Notes: generated by a model not told the origin, from the letters alone. Positions 26,006 through 37,262 are shown, counted from the first letter of the stretch. The stretch is 64,000 bases of DNA from Burkholderia sp. GAS332 (GCA_900142905.1 FSRV01000001.1:2976001-3040000); one strand, 5' to 3'. Translations and numbers: made by a program.

Positions 26006-26929
26006 TCAGCCCCCCTCAGTCTGCTCGCTGCCGCCTGCCAGACGGGCTTTCAGCGCCGTTTCAAGCCCGCTGAGCGCGTCCGGCGCGGCGTCGGTGACGG
26101 CCCACCAGATCATCCCCTGCGCGTTCCAGTGCGCGAGCGAGTAACCCTCGCGGGTCTGCGCCATCGAAGGTCCAGCGGCCGCTTCTCGTCCAGCATCGGC
26201 GGAGCGTGCTTCCGGAAACACATAGACGTCGATGATGTGCTTCTGATAGCGGTACACCAACACCGCCACCCGCTGATGCGCGATGTAATCCAGGCGGCCG
26301 CCTTCAAGCGGAAAACCGTTCGCCGCGAGGTCCTCGACCGGCGGCGAGTAGTCGATCCGGCCGTTGAACCACGGCTTGACCGTGTGCCGGTCAGTCGAAA
26401 TGACGTCGATGTCGTGACCGGACATTTGCGCCCGCACATGGCTTTCAACCAGTTCATCGGCGAACCCGCCGCCTTGTGTCGGACGATGCTGGTTCATGGT
26501 CACGCCGACCGCCACCGCCCCGAGGGCGACCACCAGCGCGACGAGCCAGCCCTGCCCAATGGTAGCGCCGGTGCCTGCCCCCCCGCCGGGCCGCCCCATC
26601 GCACCTTGCGGACGCCACCAGCCGTTCAGCCAGTTACCCAGCCAGCTTCGCTTCGGCTTCGGCTGCGCAGCGGCCCGTGGGGCTTCAATGGGCTCGTGGG
26701 CGACGCTATCGCCCGCCGGGAGGGCAGCTAGAATCCGCGCCCGCAGGGCATCCGGCGCGCGATGATAAGGCTGTGCGCGCAGCGCCTCGCTCAGCGCATG
26801 CAGGTTTTCGCTTTCGCGCCGGCAGGCGTCGCAGCTCTCGATGTGCTGCTGGACGCGCTGCGCATCCGGCGCGGGCAATTCGTGGTCGGCGTTCGCATCG
26901 AGGAGCGGCCGCGCTTCGTTACAGTCCAT
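26006..26929 (-). CDS. Anti-sigma factor with N-terminal zinc-finger domain
   Basis: The 307-residue single-pass inner-membrane protein begins with an anti-sigma zinc-binding domain: HxxxCxxC in QQHIESCDACRRE (about residues 28-40). A Pro-rich cytoplasmic linker follows, then one membrane helix (GWLVALVVALGAVAVGVTM) and a periplasmic domain of about 140 residues. Its start overlaps the end of the sigma factor gene by 11 bp, so it very likely sequesters that sigma factor. The inducing signal cannot be read from the sequence. Confidence 0.9.
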   Translation of the reverse strand: MDCNEARPLLDANADHELPAPDAQRVQQHIESCDACRRESENLHALSEALRAQPYHRAPDALRARILAALPAGDSVAHEPIEAPRAAAQPKPKRSWLGNWLNGWWRPQGAMGRPGGGAGTGATIGQGWLVALVVALGAVAVGVTMNQHRPTQGGGFADELVESHVRAQMSGHDIDVISTDRHTVKPWFNGRIDYSPPVEDLAANGFPLEGGRLDYIAHQRVAVLVYRYQKHIIDVYVFPEARSADAGREAAAGPSMAQTREGYSLAHWNAQGMIWWAVTDAAPDALSGLETALKARLAGGSEQTEGG

Positions 26930-27701
26930 CTGGCGTCTCCTGAGTTAAGCCGGCAGCGCTTGCGCCGGGGTTGTTGGATGGACGGCCGTTGGAGGCCGCC
27001 CGCAGTGGCGTGACAGACGCCGTGGGTGTCGTGCCGGCACCCGGCATGGTGGCGCGCGGCGCACCGCCCCCTCCCGGGAGCCCGGACGCCGGAAGCCCGG
27101 ACGCCGGTAGGCCGGCCCCTTGCTTCGCCATCAGCAGCGCGGCCAACTTGCGCCGGCCCCGCGCGAGCCGCGACATCACCGTGCCGATCGGCACATCGGC
27201 CACCATGGCGATCTCCCGGTAACCCATCTCTTCGAGCTCCCGCAGGATCAGCACCTCGCGATACTCGACCGGCAACTGCGCCAGCGCCTCGTGCACGAGC
27301 TTCGTGTCTTCATCGCGGATCAGGAGCGTCTGCGGATCGGCGCCGCCCGCGCTCCAGCCGTCGAAGGTCGCCTCGTCCATGGTGTCGTCGAACTCGACCA
27401 CCTCGTGCGACGACGCGCGCCGCCGCCATTCCGTGTACCAGGTGCGGCGCACGATCGCGAGCAGCCACGGCCGCGCAGAGTCGCCACGGAACGTGTCGAA
27501 GAAACGAAACGCGCGCATGAATGCTTCCTGCACGACATCGTCGGCATCGTTGGCGTTACCGCATAGCCAGCGCGCAAGGTTGTACGCGGCGTCGAGATGC
27601 GGGAGCGCCAGTTCCTGAAAACGGCGGTTCCTCGCTGCATCGGCGTCGTGCGCGCGGGCGGCATTTGAATCGGGTTGACCCACCTCGGCCCTCCGGGGCA
27701 T
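26919..27701 (-). CDS. ECF-type RNA polymerase sigma factor
   Basis: The 260-residue protein has sigma region 2 (LARWLCGNANDADDVVQEAFMRAFRFFDTFRG, with ARPWLLAIVRRTWY) and region 4 (LAQLPVEYREVLILRELEEMGYREIAMVADVPIGTVMSRLARGR helix-turn-helix). After residue about 195 it carries a Gly/Pro/Ala-rich C-terminal tail of some 60 residues with the repeated LPASGLPASGLPGGGG, which is unusual for ECF sigmas. It overlaps the anti-sigma gene by 11 bp. Autoregulation is usual in such pairs, but I could not identify its promoter. Confidence 0.93.
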   Translation of the reverse strand: MPRRAEVGQPDSNAARAHDADAARNRRFQELALPHLDAAYNLARWLCGNANDADDVVQEAFMRAFRFFDTFRGDSARPWLLAIVRRTWYTEWRRRASSHEVVEFDDTMDEATFDGWSAGGADPQTLLIRDEDTKLVHEALAQLPVEYREVLILRELEEMGYREIAMVADVPIGTVMSRLARGRRKLAALLMAKQGAGLPASGLPASGLPGGGGAPRATMPGAGTTPTASVTPLRAASNGRPSNNPGASAAGLTQETPDGL

Positions 27702-27802
27702 TGCGGCTAAGCTGTTGACTCGTCATCCAACATGACCGGCCGCATACCGAGTTTATTCCCGCCATCGCGTGAAATCCGCGAAAAACTACCTTACCCCCGC
27801 AT

Positions 27803-28717
27803 TCAATAGGCCGGGCGATTCCAGTAATCCTCGCTGGCATACACTTCTTTCAGATAATCGATGAAGTAACGCACCTTGGCCGGCACATAACGCTGCTGCG
27901 GATAGACCGCCAGAATGTCGTAGTCGGGCAGCGCGAACTCGTCCAGCACGGTTTCCAGTTCACCGCGCGCCAGTTGCTGCTGGATTTCCCACGTAGAGCG
28001 CCAGCCGAGCCCGAGCCCTTCGGATACCCAGCGGTGCAGCAGCTCGCCGTCGTTGCAGTCGAGCGTGCCGCCCACCCGCACCGTCGCCAGCTTGCCGTTG
28101 CGGCGGAAGTACCAGCCGCGGTTCTGCCCGCCTTGCAGGTTGAACGCCAGGCAGTTGTGCTGCGGCAGATCTTCAAGCGTTTTCGGTTTGCCATATTTGC
28201 GGAAATACGCCGGCGTGCCGCAGACCACGCGCCGGTTCGACGCCAGCTTCACCGCGACGAAATTCGGATCGACCGCGCCGCCGATCCGGATCGACAGGTC
28301 ATAACCCTCGCGCACCAGATCCACGACCCGGTCGGTCAGGTTGAACGACACCTGCAATTCCGGCTTGTCGGCGAGAAAAGGCGGTGCAAGCGGTGCGACG
28401 TGTTTGCGCCCGAATGCGGCCGGCGCCGACACGATCAGATGGCCGTTCACTGCGCGCCGTCCGGCGCTCAGTTCGTTTTCCGCCTGGTCCCATTCGGTGA
28501 GCAGGCCGCGGCAGCGCTCGAGAAACGCCGCACCTTCTTCGCTGACCACGAGGCGCCGCGTCGAGCGGTACATCAGCTTCACGCCGAGGCGCTTTTCCAG
28601 CGCGTCGATGCGGCGCCCGAGAATCACCGGCGACACGCCCTCCTCCAGCGCGGCCGCCGCGAGACTGCCCGCGTCGGCGACGCGCACGAAAGTTTCGATC
28701 TGTTTGAAGCGGTCCAT
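27803..28717 (-). CDS. LysR-family transcriptional regulator, probable regulator of gcl operon
   Basis: The 304-residue protein starts at ATG 28717, preceded by GGAGAC. The winged helix-turn-helix is MDRFKQIETFVRVADAGS through GRRIDALEKRLGVKLMYRSTR; the effector domain follows from about residue 90. It is transcribed away from gcl-hyi-glxR across a 319-bp divergent region that contains a dyad at 28929-28972. That arrangement suggests it controls the glyoxylate operon. The co-inducer is unknown. Confidence 0.92.
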   Translation of the reverse strand: MDRFKQIETFVRVADAGSLAAAALEEGVSPVILGRRIDALEKRLGVKLMYRSTRRLVVSEEGAAFLERCRGLLTEWDQAENELSAGRRAVNGHLIVSAPAAFGRKHVAPLAPPFLADKPELQVSFNLTDRVVDLVREGYDLSIRIGGAVDPNFVAVKLASNRRVVCGTPAYFRKYGKPKTLEDLPQHNCLAFNLQGGQNRGWYFRRNGKLATVRVGGTLDCNDGELLHRWVSEGLGLGWRSTWEIQQQLARGELETVLDEFALPDYDILAVYPQQRYVPAKVRYFIDYLKEVYASEDYWNRPAY

Positions 28718-28928
28718 TTTTTGTCTCCGGTCCCATGCAGCATCGCTGCGCCCCGTCTCGCGCCCCGAGGCCAACGGCTCAGGGTTCAGCGCTTCCCGCC
28801 TTCGGCTTCACAGCGCCGGCCGCCCTCTGCTCACCGCGCCCCAGGCGCCACGCGCCCATCCAGACAGGCAAGCCAGGCGCCATTCCATACTTTTTGTTTC
28901 GAAATAAGCGACCCGGACTGATCTTATC

Positions 28929-28972
28929 AAACCTTTAGGTGAAGCCTACAGTTCGATCAACACCTTTGGTTT
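28929..28972. promoter_or_regulatory. Imperfect dyad between lysR and gcl, candidate operator
   Basis: Outer arms AAACC (28929-28933) and GGTTT (28968-28972) and inner arms AGGTG (28937-28941) and CACCT (28961-28965) are arranged symmetrically. It lies 65 bp before the gcl start. LysR regulators usually bind such interrupted dyads; function is inferred. Confidence 0.4.
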
Positions 28973-29036
28973 GCACATTCTTCAGCGAATTCGTTACCCA
29001 ACCCATTCGCCCACCCAAGATATTCAGGAGACATTC

Positions 29037-30812
<1,776 letters not shown>

Positions 30813-30857
30813 GCGTCCTGACGCGTTGACACGCGTGTTGAGACGATGAGCATCACA

Positions 30858-30890
30858 TGAGCGCGGCTCAGCATCACTGAGCCGCGCTCA
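30858..30890 (+). repeat. Perfect 13-bp inverted repeat between gcl and hyi
   Basis: TGAGCGCGGCTCA and TGAGCCGCGCTCA are separated by seven bases. There is no U-tract after it, so it is more likely an mRNA-stabilising or processing hairpin within the operon than a terminator. Confidence 0.75.
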
Positions 30891-30930
30891 CGAAGTTATT
30901 CCACTGACCGACCAGCGAGCCACAAGCACC

Positions 30931-31740
30931 ATGCCGAAATTTGCAGCGAATCTCACCATGCTGTTCAACGAAGTCCCGTTCCTCGACCGCTTTGCGGCAG
31001 CAGCGGACGCGGGCTTCAACGCCGTTGAATTCCTGTTTCCGTATCCGTATCAGATCGCTGAATTGAACGAGCGTCTGCAGCAGAACCGTCTCAAGCTCGT
31101 GCTGCACAACTTGCCCGCGGGCAACTGGGAAGCGGGTGAACGCGGCATCGCGTGCCTGCCGGATCGCGTGGGCGAGTTTCAGGAAGGGGTTGGCCGCGCG
31201 ATCGAATACGCGACGGCCCTGAAGGTGCCGCAATTGAACTGCCTCGTCGGCATTCCGACGGCGGGCGTCGATGCGGACAAGGCGCGCTCGACGATCGTCG
31301 ACAACCTGCGCTTCGCCGCGGGCGAACTGAAGAAAGCCGGCATCAAGCTGCTGGTCGAGCCGTGCAATTCGTACGATATCCCGGGCTTCGCGCTGAACCG
31401 TTCGGGCGAAGGCCTCGACGTGATTCGCGCGGTGGGTTCGGACAATCTGTTCCTGCAATACGACATCTATCACATGCAACGGATGGAAGGCGAACTCGCG
31501 GCGACGATCAAGAAGAACCTGCCGCAAATCGCGCACATCCAGCTCGCCGACAACCCGGGCCGCAACGAACCCGGCACCGGCGAAATCAACTACCCGTTCC
31601 TGTTCGACCTGCTCGATTCGCTCGGCTACGAAGGTTACGTCGGTTGCGAATACAAGCCGCGCACGACCACTGCCGCCGGCCTCGGCTGGGTGCAGAGCGT
31701 GGCCGGGCAAACCCGCGGCGCAGCCCACGCCGCAGCCTGA
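30931..31740 (+). CDS. hyi: Hydroxypyruvate isomerase
   Basis: It interconverts hydroxypyruvate and tartronate semialdehyde. The 269-residue TIM-barrel protein has the Hyi N-terminus MPKFAANLTMLFNEVPFLDRF, the catalytic-region stretch LLVEPCNSYDIPGFAL with a metal-binding Glu, LQYDIYHMQRMEG and IAHIQLADNPGRNEPGTGEI. It lies between gcl and glxR, the standard order. The ~118-bp gap before it contains a stable hairpin. Confidence 0.95.
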   Translation: MPKFAANLTMLFNEVPFLDRFAAAADAGFNAVEFLFPYPYQIAELNERLQQNRLKLVLHNLPAGNWEAGERGIACLPDRVGEFQEGVGRAIEYATALKVPQLNCLVGIPTAGVDADKARSTIVDNLRFAAGELKKAGIKLLVEPCNSYDIPGFALNRSGEGLDVIRAVGSDNLFLQYDIYHMQRMEGELAATIKKNLPQIAHIQLADNPGRNEPGTGEINYPFLFDLLDSLGYEGYVGCEYKPRTTTAAGLGWVQSVAGQTRGAAHAAA

Positions 31741-31797
31741 TCGATCCATCGATCACATCAGGCACACCCCCCCAAACAACACTGGAGATTTAGACAC

Positions 31798-32706
31798 ATG
31801 GCAAAGATCGGTTTCATCGGCCTCGGCATCATGGGCGCGCACATGGCGCGCAACCTCATCAAGGGCGGTCACACGCTGTTCGTGAATGGCGCGTACCCGG
31901 TGCCGGAAGATCTGAGCAAGACGGCCGCCGTCGTCGCCAATTCGACCGCTGTGGCACAAGCCGCCGACGTCGTCATCATCATGGTGCCGGACACGCCTGA
32001 CGTCGCCAACGTGCTGTTCGCCGACGACGGCGTCGCCGCCGGCCTCACGCAGGGCAAGCTGGTAATCGACATGAGCTCGATCTCCCCGCTCGACACGCAA
32101 GCCTTCGCGAAGAAGATCAACGCGCTCGGCGCCGATTACCTCGATGCGCCGGTATCCGGCGGCGAAGTCGGCGCGCGTGAAGCGTCGCTGACGATCATGG
32201 TTGGCGGTCCGGAAAAAGCCTTCGCCGTGGCCAAGCCGCTGTTCGAACTGATGGGCAAGAACATCTCGCTGATCGGCGACAACGGCGCGGGTCAAACCTG
32301 CAAGGTCGCGAACCAGATCATCGTCGCGCTGAACATCGAAGCGGTGGCTGAAGCCCTGCTGTTCGCTTCGCGCTCGGGCGCCGATCCGGAACGCGTGCGT
32401 AAGGCATTGATGGGTGGCTTCGCTTCGTCGCGCATCCTCGAAGTGCATGGCGAGCGCATGACCAAGCGCAAGTTCGATCCGGGCTTCCGCATCGAACTGC
32501 ACCAGAAGGATCTGAACCTCGCACTGGACGGCGCACGCAAGCTCGGCATCGCCCTGCCGCATACGGCGAGCGCGCAACAACTGTTTAGCGTGTGCGCAGC
32601 GAACGGCGGCAAGGCATGGGATCACTCGGCCATGGTCCGCGCGCTGGAAATCATGGCGAACTACGAAGTCGCGCAAGCGCCGGCTAGCGACGCCAAGGCT
32701 GCCTGA
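31798..32706 (+). CDS. glxR: 2-hydroxy-3-oxopropionate (tartronate semialdehyde) reductase
   Basis: This NAD(P)H enzyme reduces tartronate semialdehyde to D-glycerate. The 302 residues start with the Rossmann motif IGFIGLGIMGAHMARNL and contain the substrate-binding DAPVSGGEVGAREASL. The catalytic Lys is in GQTCKVANQIIVALN, as in the beta-hydroxyacid dehydrogenase family. A GGAG site precedes the ATG. It completes the glyoxylate-to-glycerate pathway with gcl and hyi. Confidence 0.96.
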   Translation: MAKIGFIGLGIMGAHMARNLIKGGHTLFVNGAYPVPEDLSKTAAVVANSTAVAQAADVVIIMVPDTPDVANVLFADDGVAAGLTQGKLVIDMSSISPLDTQAFAKKINALGADYLDAPVSGGEVGAREASLTIMVGGPEKAFAVAKPLFELMGKNISLIGDNGAGQTCKVANQIIVALNIEAVAEALLFASRSGADPERVRKALMGGFASSRILEVHGERMTKRKFDPGFRIELHQKDLNLALDGARKLGIALPHTASAQQLFSVCAANGGKAWDHSAMVRALEIMANYEVAQAPASDAKAA

Positions 32707-33387
32707 TACCCCTCCCGCGAAGGCCGGTTGCACGGGTCACGCACAGTTCATACGCGTGACCCGCCGTATCGGAGCGAACCGCGACAGGCTAATCAGGGAG
32801 TAGGCAGCGAGCGTCAAACGCAGCACATAAAAACAACATGAAACGGTCATACAGATTGCCGTGATGGTTGCATCGTCATCGTCATGGCAATCGCAGGTGG
32901 GGCGCCCGGACCGTCGTGCAGTATCGGCGGCGGAACGGGCAAATCGTGCCGCTCTGGGCTGAGAGCGGCAAGTGGGGTCCGCAGCGGCACCCGGCGGCGC
33001 CGGGGAAGCCTTGGTCGGTCAGACGTCGTCGTCGGGTGTCCGGCTGTCGGATTTCAAATTTATGCGTTTTCCGCCAATCTCTCGCAGCGGCTGCATCATG
33101 CACGCCGCCTGCCAGCACCTCTCTTTGCAGGTCGCCTCGCACCTGTGCCAGCAAGTCCGCTTGCATTTACTTGCAACTCCGCGCCCACGGCACGACCTTT
33201 TTTGACACATCGGTCCGCGCTTTTCTCCTACACTCCTTGAGTCTGGTTGCTGGCGTTTCAGCGATCACGTGCGGCTTGCCGGTCATCGCAACGCATGTGC
33301 CCTGCTTCATTCGCCCGATTCCCAACCAGAGTTCAACCCGTGAGCGGAGTGTGCTTGCGCCGGTAACCCATCTGCAGAGGATTCAGA
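32707..33387. other. 681-bp intergenic region without a supported gene
   Basis: The region between glxR and the DUF3597 gene contains open frames on both strands, but their products are Arg/Ser-rich and look like frame shadows of GC-rich DNA. A TTGACA at 33202-33207 could be a -35 element for the downstream gene, but no well-spaced -10 is evident. I see no repeat, RNA gene or terminator here. Confidence 0.6.
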
Positions 33388-33789
33388 ATGAGTATCTTTG
33401 GTGACATCGTAAACAAGCTCTTCGGCAAAGCGAAGCCCGACCAGCCTGCGCCTGCGGTTGAGCCGACACCGGATCCGGCAGCGGCACAAGCTGCGGCACC
33501 GGACGCCGAACCGGCGCCCGCCCCGCTGGCCGACGTCGACGTCGCTGCCGTCATGGACCAGTTCGTGAGTGAGAGCGGACAAACGCTGAACTGGCGCACG
33601 TCGATCGTCGACACGCTGAAAGCGCTCGGCGTCGACAGCAGCCTCGATCATCGCAAGCAACTCGCTCAGGAACTGAAGTACAGCGGCGACACGAACGATT
33701 CGGCGAGCATGAACATCTGGCTGCACAAACAGGTGATGCAAGCGCTGGCGGCAAACGGCGGGAAGTTGCCGCCGGATCTGGCGGCCTAA
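33388..33789 (+). CDS. DUF3597 domain protein
   Basis: The 133-residue protein starts MSIFGDIVNKLFGKAK after an AGAGGA site. A Pro/Ala-rich linker (residues ~20-50) leads to the DUF3597 domain, recognised by LNWRTSIVDTLKALGVDSSL, KQLAQELKYSGDTNDSASMN and IWLHKQVMQALAANGGKLP. The domain is small and helical; its function is not established. It stands alone between the glyoxylate operon and a convergent asparaginase gene. Confidence 0.9.
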   Translation: MSIFGDIVNKLFGKAKPDQPAPAVEPTPDPAAAQAAAPDAEPAPAPLADVDVAAVMDQFVSESGQTLNWRTSIVDTLKALGVDSSLDHRKQLAQELKYSGDTNDSASMNIWLHKQVMQALAANGGKLPPDLAA

Positions 33790-33843
33790 CGGCTTGCAGG
33801 CGTCGCCGGTTTCCGCCGATAGCGATAAGCCATAAGCTGAAAC

Positions 33844-33886
33844 GACAACGCGGCGCTCGGGTCGATGACCTGGGCGCCGCGTTGTC
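33844..33886. terminator. Long hairpin between convergent DUF3597 and asparaginase genes
   Basis: GACAACGCGGCGC (33844-33856) pairs perfectly with GCGCCGCGTTGTC (33874-33886) across a 17-base loop. There is no clear U-tract, but its place between two convergent gene ends suggests bidirectional termination or 3'-end protection. Confidence 0.55.
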
Positions 33887-33948
33887 ATTCAAGCTTCATG
33901 TGCGGGACACGGTTCTGACTTTGAACCGGGCCGCCCGCGCCAGATCAA

Positions 33949-34992
33949 TCAGTACGTATCGAAGGTCTTCTGCAACGCAACCGGCCCTGTGCCGCCCGCG
34001 GCCAACGCCAGCATCAGCAGCACGCGCGCCTTGTACGGATTCAACGAGCCCGCGCTGACGAAGCCGAGCGCATCGTCCGCGGCCGCGCCGTTGCGCATCA
34101 CGTGGCCTGACCCCACGCGCGACGAACGCACCACCGCCACGCCTTGCGAGGCTGCGTCGGCCAATGCCTGTTGCAGGGTCGCGTGGATCGAACCATTGCC
34201 CGTGCCCGCCACCACGATGCCGCGCACGCCGGCTGCCACCACGGCATCCACGGCGATCCGCGAGACACCGGCATAGCTCACGACAACCTCCACATGCGGC
34301 CACTTCGCACCGATCACAAATTCGGTCGCGAGCGTATGCGGGCGCAGCACGCTGCGCTGGAATTCGACGCGACCGTCCTGCACCCAGCCGAGCGCGCCGA
34401 CCTCCGGAGACTGGAACGCATCGACGGCATACGTGCTCGTCTTGACCACGTCGCGTGCGCTGTGAATCTTGTTGTTGAAGGCCACCAGCACGCCCTGCCC
34501 GCGCGAACTCGCGTTCGCCGCAACCGTCACGGCATTCAGCAGATTCAACGGACCGTCGGCTGACAGCGCCGACGCCGGGCGCATTGCCGCGGTCAGCACG
34601 ACCGGCTTGTCCGACTTGATCGTCAGATGCAGCAGATAAGCGGTTTCTTCGAGCGTGTCGGTGCCATGCGTGACCACTACGCCGTCGACGTCGTCGGCGG
34701 CCAGCAACGTGTTGATGCGTTGCGCGAGCGTGGTCCATAGCGGCATCGCCATGTCTTTGCTGTCGACGCTCGCAATCTGTTCGGGCGCAATCCGCGCGAC
34801 CGTGGACAAAGCCGGCACTACGGCGAGCAATTGATCGACGCCGACCACACCGGCCTGATAGCCGGACGTGTTGGTGGCGTCCGCAGCCGCCCCGGCGATC
34901 GTGCCGCCGGTTGCCAGCACGGCGATGCGCGGCAGCTGGGGCGTTGCGCCTTCGTTGGAAGGCGTCGCGGAAGAAGAAGTCAAAGTATTCAT
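33949..34992 (-). CDS. L-asparaginase (type I/II family)
   Basis: It hydrolyses asparagine to aspartate and ammonia. The 347-residue form begins at ATG 34992 (MNTLTSSS); an in-frame ATG at 35028 would add 12 residues, and neither has a strong ribosome-binding site. Both catalytic threonine motifs are visible: IAVLATGGTIAGAA and VVVTHGTDTLEETAYLL, with Lys in LTAAMRPASALSADGPLNLL nearby. No convincing signal peptide is seen, so I cannot place it in cytoplasm or periplasm. It is the last gene of a minus-strand series after cysB. Confidence 0.92.
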   Translation of the reverse strand: MNTLTSSSATPSNEGATPQLPRIAVLATGGTIAGAAADATNTSGYQAGVVGVDQLLAVVPALSTVARIAPEQIASVDSKDMAMPLWTTLAQRINTLLAADDVDGVVVTHGTDTLEETAYLLHLTIKSDKPVVLTAAMRPASALSADGPLNLLNAVTVAANASSRGQGVLVAFNNKIHSARDVVKTSTYAVDAFQSPEVGALGWVQDGRVEFQRSVLRPHTLATEFVIGAKWPHVEVVVSYAGVSRIAVDAVVAAGVRGIVVAGTGNGSIHATLQQALADAASQGVAVVRSSRVGSGHVMRNGAAADDALGFVSAGSLNPYKARVLLMLALAAGGTGPVALQKTFDTY

Positions 34993-35037
34993 GGCGGCGA
35001 TTGTAAGCGATGCGCCGCGCGCTGCCATGCGTGAAAA

Positions 35038-35051
35038 AACGGATATCCGTT
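35038..35051. repeat. Perfect 14-bp palindrome AACGGATATCCGTT
   Basis: It lies just upstream of the asparaginase start codons (10 bp from ATG 35028) and downstream of cysB. Size and position are compatible with a small operator, but no regulator can be assigned. Confidence 0.45.
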
Positions 35052-35169
35052 CGTTTTGAGTTCGCCCGGGCGTTCAAACGGCGGATTCAGGCCAGCCGGC
35101 GCGCCGCTGGGCCCCACGGGTGAGTTACGCCCGTGGATCGGGGCCGGACCGCGAGGGTCCGGCACGGCC

Positions 35170-36096
35170 TCAAACCGCTTCGCGCAACTGTGCCGCGATT
35201 TCCGCTTCGTTCAACTGCGGCGCGAACATTTCGATCAGGCGGTACGCATACGCGCGCAGGAACGCGCCCTTGCGCAAGCCGACCCGCGTCGTGCTCGCCT
35301 CGAACAGATGCTGCGTGTCGAGCGCCACCAGTTCCGTGTCGCGCTTCGGATCGTAGGCCATGGCCGCGACCACGCCGATACCCATGCCGAGTTCGACGTA
35401 AGTCTTGATCACGTCGGCATCGATTGCGGTCAACACGACGTCGGGCAACGCCCCCGCTTTCGCGAACGCCTGGTCGATGTGCGAGCGGCCCGTGAAGTCC
35501 TGGTCGTACGTGACAATCGGGAATTCGGCGATCTCATCGAGCGTCAGGTTCTCGCGCCCAACCAGCGGATGGCCCTTGGGTACGACCACGATGTGATGCC
35601 ACGAATAGCACGGGAACGTGACGATATCCGGGAAGCGGTCGAGCGCTTCCGTCGAAATGCCGATATCCGCTTCGCCGTTGATGATCATCTGCGCGATCTG
35701 TTGCGGGCTGCCCTGGCGCAGCGCCAGATGCACCTTCGGGAACACCTCGGTGAATTGACGAATCACCTTCGGCAGCGCGTAACGCGCTTGCGTGTGAGTC
35801 GTCGCCACGACGAGGTGGCCGCTGTCCTGATCCGCGTATTGACGCGCGACGCGGCGCAGATTCTCCGCATCGAGCAACATCCGCTCGATCAGCTGATGCA
35901 CCGCCTTGCCCGGCTCGGTGAGGCCCGTCAGACGCTTGCCGCGCCGGATGAAAATATCGACGCCGAGTTCGTCCTCCAGATCCTTGATCTGTTTCGAGAC
36001 GCCCGACTGCGACGTGTACAACACGTTGGCCACCTCAGTCAGATTCATGTTCTGACGCACGGCCTCGCGCACGAAGCGCAATTGCTGGAAGTTCAT
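35170..36096 (-). CDS. cysB: CysB-like LysR-family regulator of sulfur assimilation
   Basis: The 308-residue protein matches CysB/Cbl: N-terminal helix-turn-helix NLTEVANVLYTSQSGVSKQI, then the effector domain with ATTHTQARYALPKVIRQF and GSPQQIAQMIINGEADIGI, conserved in CysB. CysB activates sulfate-uptake and cysteine genes when sulfur is short, with N-acetylserine as inducer. It ends the sbp-cysT-cysW-cysA run, 107 bp after cysA, so it is likely co-transcribed with its own targets. Confidence 0.94.
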   Translation of the reverse strand: MNFQQLRFVREAVRQNMNLTEVANVLYTSQSGVSKQIKDLEDELGVDIFIRRGKRLTGLTEPGKAVHQLIERMLLDAENLRRVARQYADQDSGHLVVATTHTQARYALPKVIRQFTEVFPKVHLALRQGSPQQIAQMIINGEADIGISTEALDRFPDIVTFPCYSWHHIVVVPKGHPLVGRENLTLDEIAEFPIVTYDQDFTGRSHIDQAFAKAGALPDVVLTAIDADVIKTYVELGMGIGVVAAMAYDPKRDTELVALDTQHLFEASTTRVGLRKGAFLRAYAYRLIEMFAPQLNEAEIAAQLREAV

Positions 36097-36203
36097 CTGT
36101 ATGTCTCCGGTTCAGCCAGAGTTGAGTTATTAGAGTTTGATTGAAACACCGAGTTTTGTTGCACTGCTTGTGGCGCGGCTAGTGCCATCGCCTGTAACCC
36201 TAT

Positions 36204-37262
36204 TCATTGCGCCGGGAAAACGCGCAACGCGCGCGGCACCGCCGTCACACCATCGCCGATTGCCAGTTGCAGGTCACGCCACGATTCGCGATCGAGTTCC
36301 GCCTCGAGCACATTGCCCTCGCGGCCCGCCAGTTCCACACGCACCGAACCGCCGAGCGTCACCACACGCCGCACATCGACCACAATACCTTCGCGGTGGC
36401 CAGACGCTTGCGGGTACAACTGCAGATCGTGAGGACGCACATAGGCGAACGCCGGCCCGCTGAAATCAGCCTTGATCGACACCGGCAGCGCCGCGCCGTC
36501 GACCACGAAGCCGCTCGCATCCACCTTGCCATGCAGACGGTTCGCCGCGCCGAGGAACTCATAGACGAACGAGGTCTGCGGATGATCGTACACGTCCTGC
36601 GGACTGCCCACCTGCTCCACATGCCCGCGATTCAATACGACGATACGATCGGCCACTTCAAGCGCTTCCTCCTGATCGTGCGTCACGAAAATCGTCGAGA
36701 TATGCAGATCGTCATGCAAACGACGCAGCCAGCTGCGCAACTCCTTGCGCACCTTCGCATCCAGCGCACCGAACGGCTCGTCGAGCAGCAGCACCTTCGG
36801 TTCGACAGCCAACGCGCGCGCCAGCGCAATCCGCTGCCGCTGACCACCCGACAATTCCGATGGATACCGTTGCGCGAGCCAGTCGAGTTGCACGAGCTTC
36901 AGCAGTTCATGCACCTTCTCGCGAATCACCGCTTCGGAAGGCCGCTCCTTGCGGGGCTTCACGCGCAAGCCGAACGCGACGTTCTCGAACACCGTCATGT
37001 GACGGAACAGCGCGTAATGCTGGAACACAAAACCGACTTCCCGTTCACGCGCGCCGACCGTTGCGACGTCCTGCCCTTGCAGCACGACCTGGCCGCCGTC
37101 CGCGTATTCGAGGCCGGCGATCACCCGCAGCAAGGTGGTCTTGCCACAACCCGACGGCCCGAGCAGCGCAACCAGTTCACCCGGCGGAAAGTCGAGCGAA
37201 ACGTTATCGAGCGCGACGAAATCGCCGAAGCGCTTTTGCAGGTTACGAACGGTGATACCCAT
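36204..37262 (-). CDS. cysA: Sulfate/thiosulfate ABC transporter ATP-binding protein CysA
   Basis: The 352-residue ATPase energises sulfate import. Walker A is [14 protein letters not shown], the ABC signature is [19 protein letters not shown] and Walker B is [13 protein letters not shown], followed by the H-loop [17 protein letters not shown]-terminal TOBE-like regulatory domain begins about residue 240. Its ATG shares one base with the cysW stop (TAATG), so translation is coupled. Confidence 0.97.
   Translation of the reverse strand: MGITVRNLQKRFGDFVALDNVSLDFPPGELVALLGPSGCGKTTLLRVIAGLEYADGGQVVLQGQDVATVGAREREVGFVFQHYALFRHMTVFENVAFGLRVKPRKERPSEAVIREKVHELLKLVQLDWLAQRYPSELSGGQRQRIALARALAVEPKVLLLDEPFGALDAKVRKELRSWLRRLHDDLHISTIFVTHDQEEALEVADRIVVLNRGHVEQVGSPQDVYDHPQTSFVYEFLGAANRLHGKVDASGFVVDGAALPVSIKADFSGPAFAYVRPHDLQLYPQASGHREGIVVDVRRVVTLGGSVRVELAGREGNVLEAELDRESWRDLQLAIGDGVTAVPRALRVFPAQ

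Noticed and set aside
32868..33404. A 178-codon plus-strand frame in the glxR-DUF3597 gap
   Set aside because: It has Arg/Ser/Cys-rich composition, no ribosome-binding site or motif, and overlaps the start of the well-supported DUF3597 gene.
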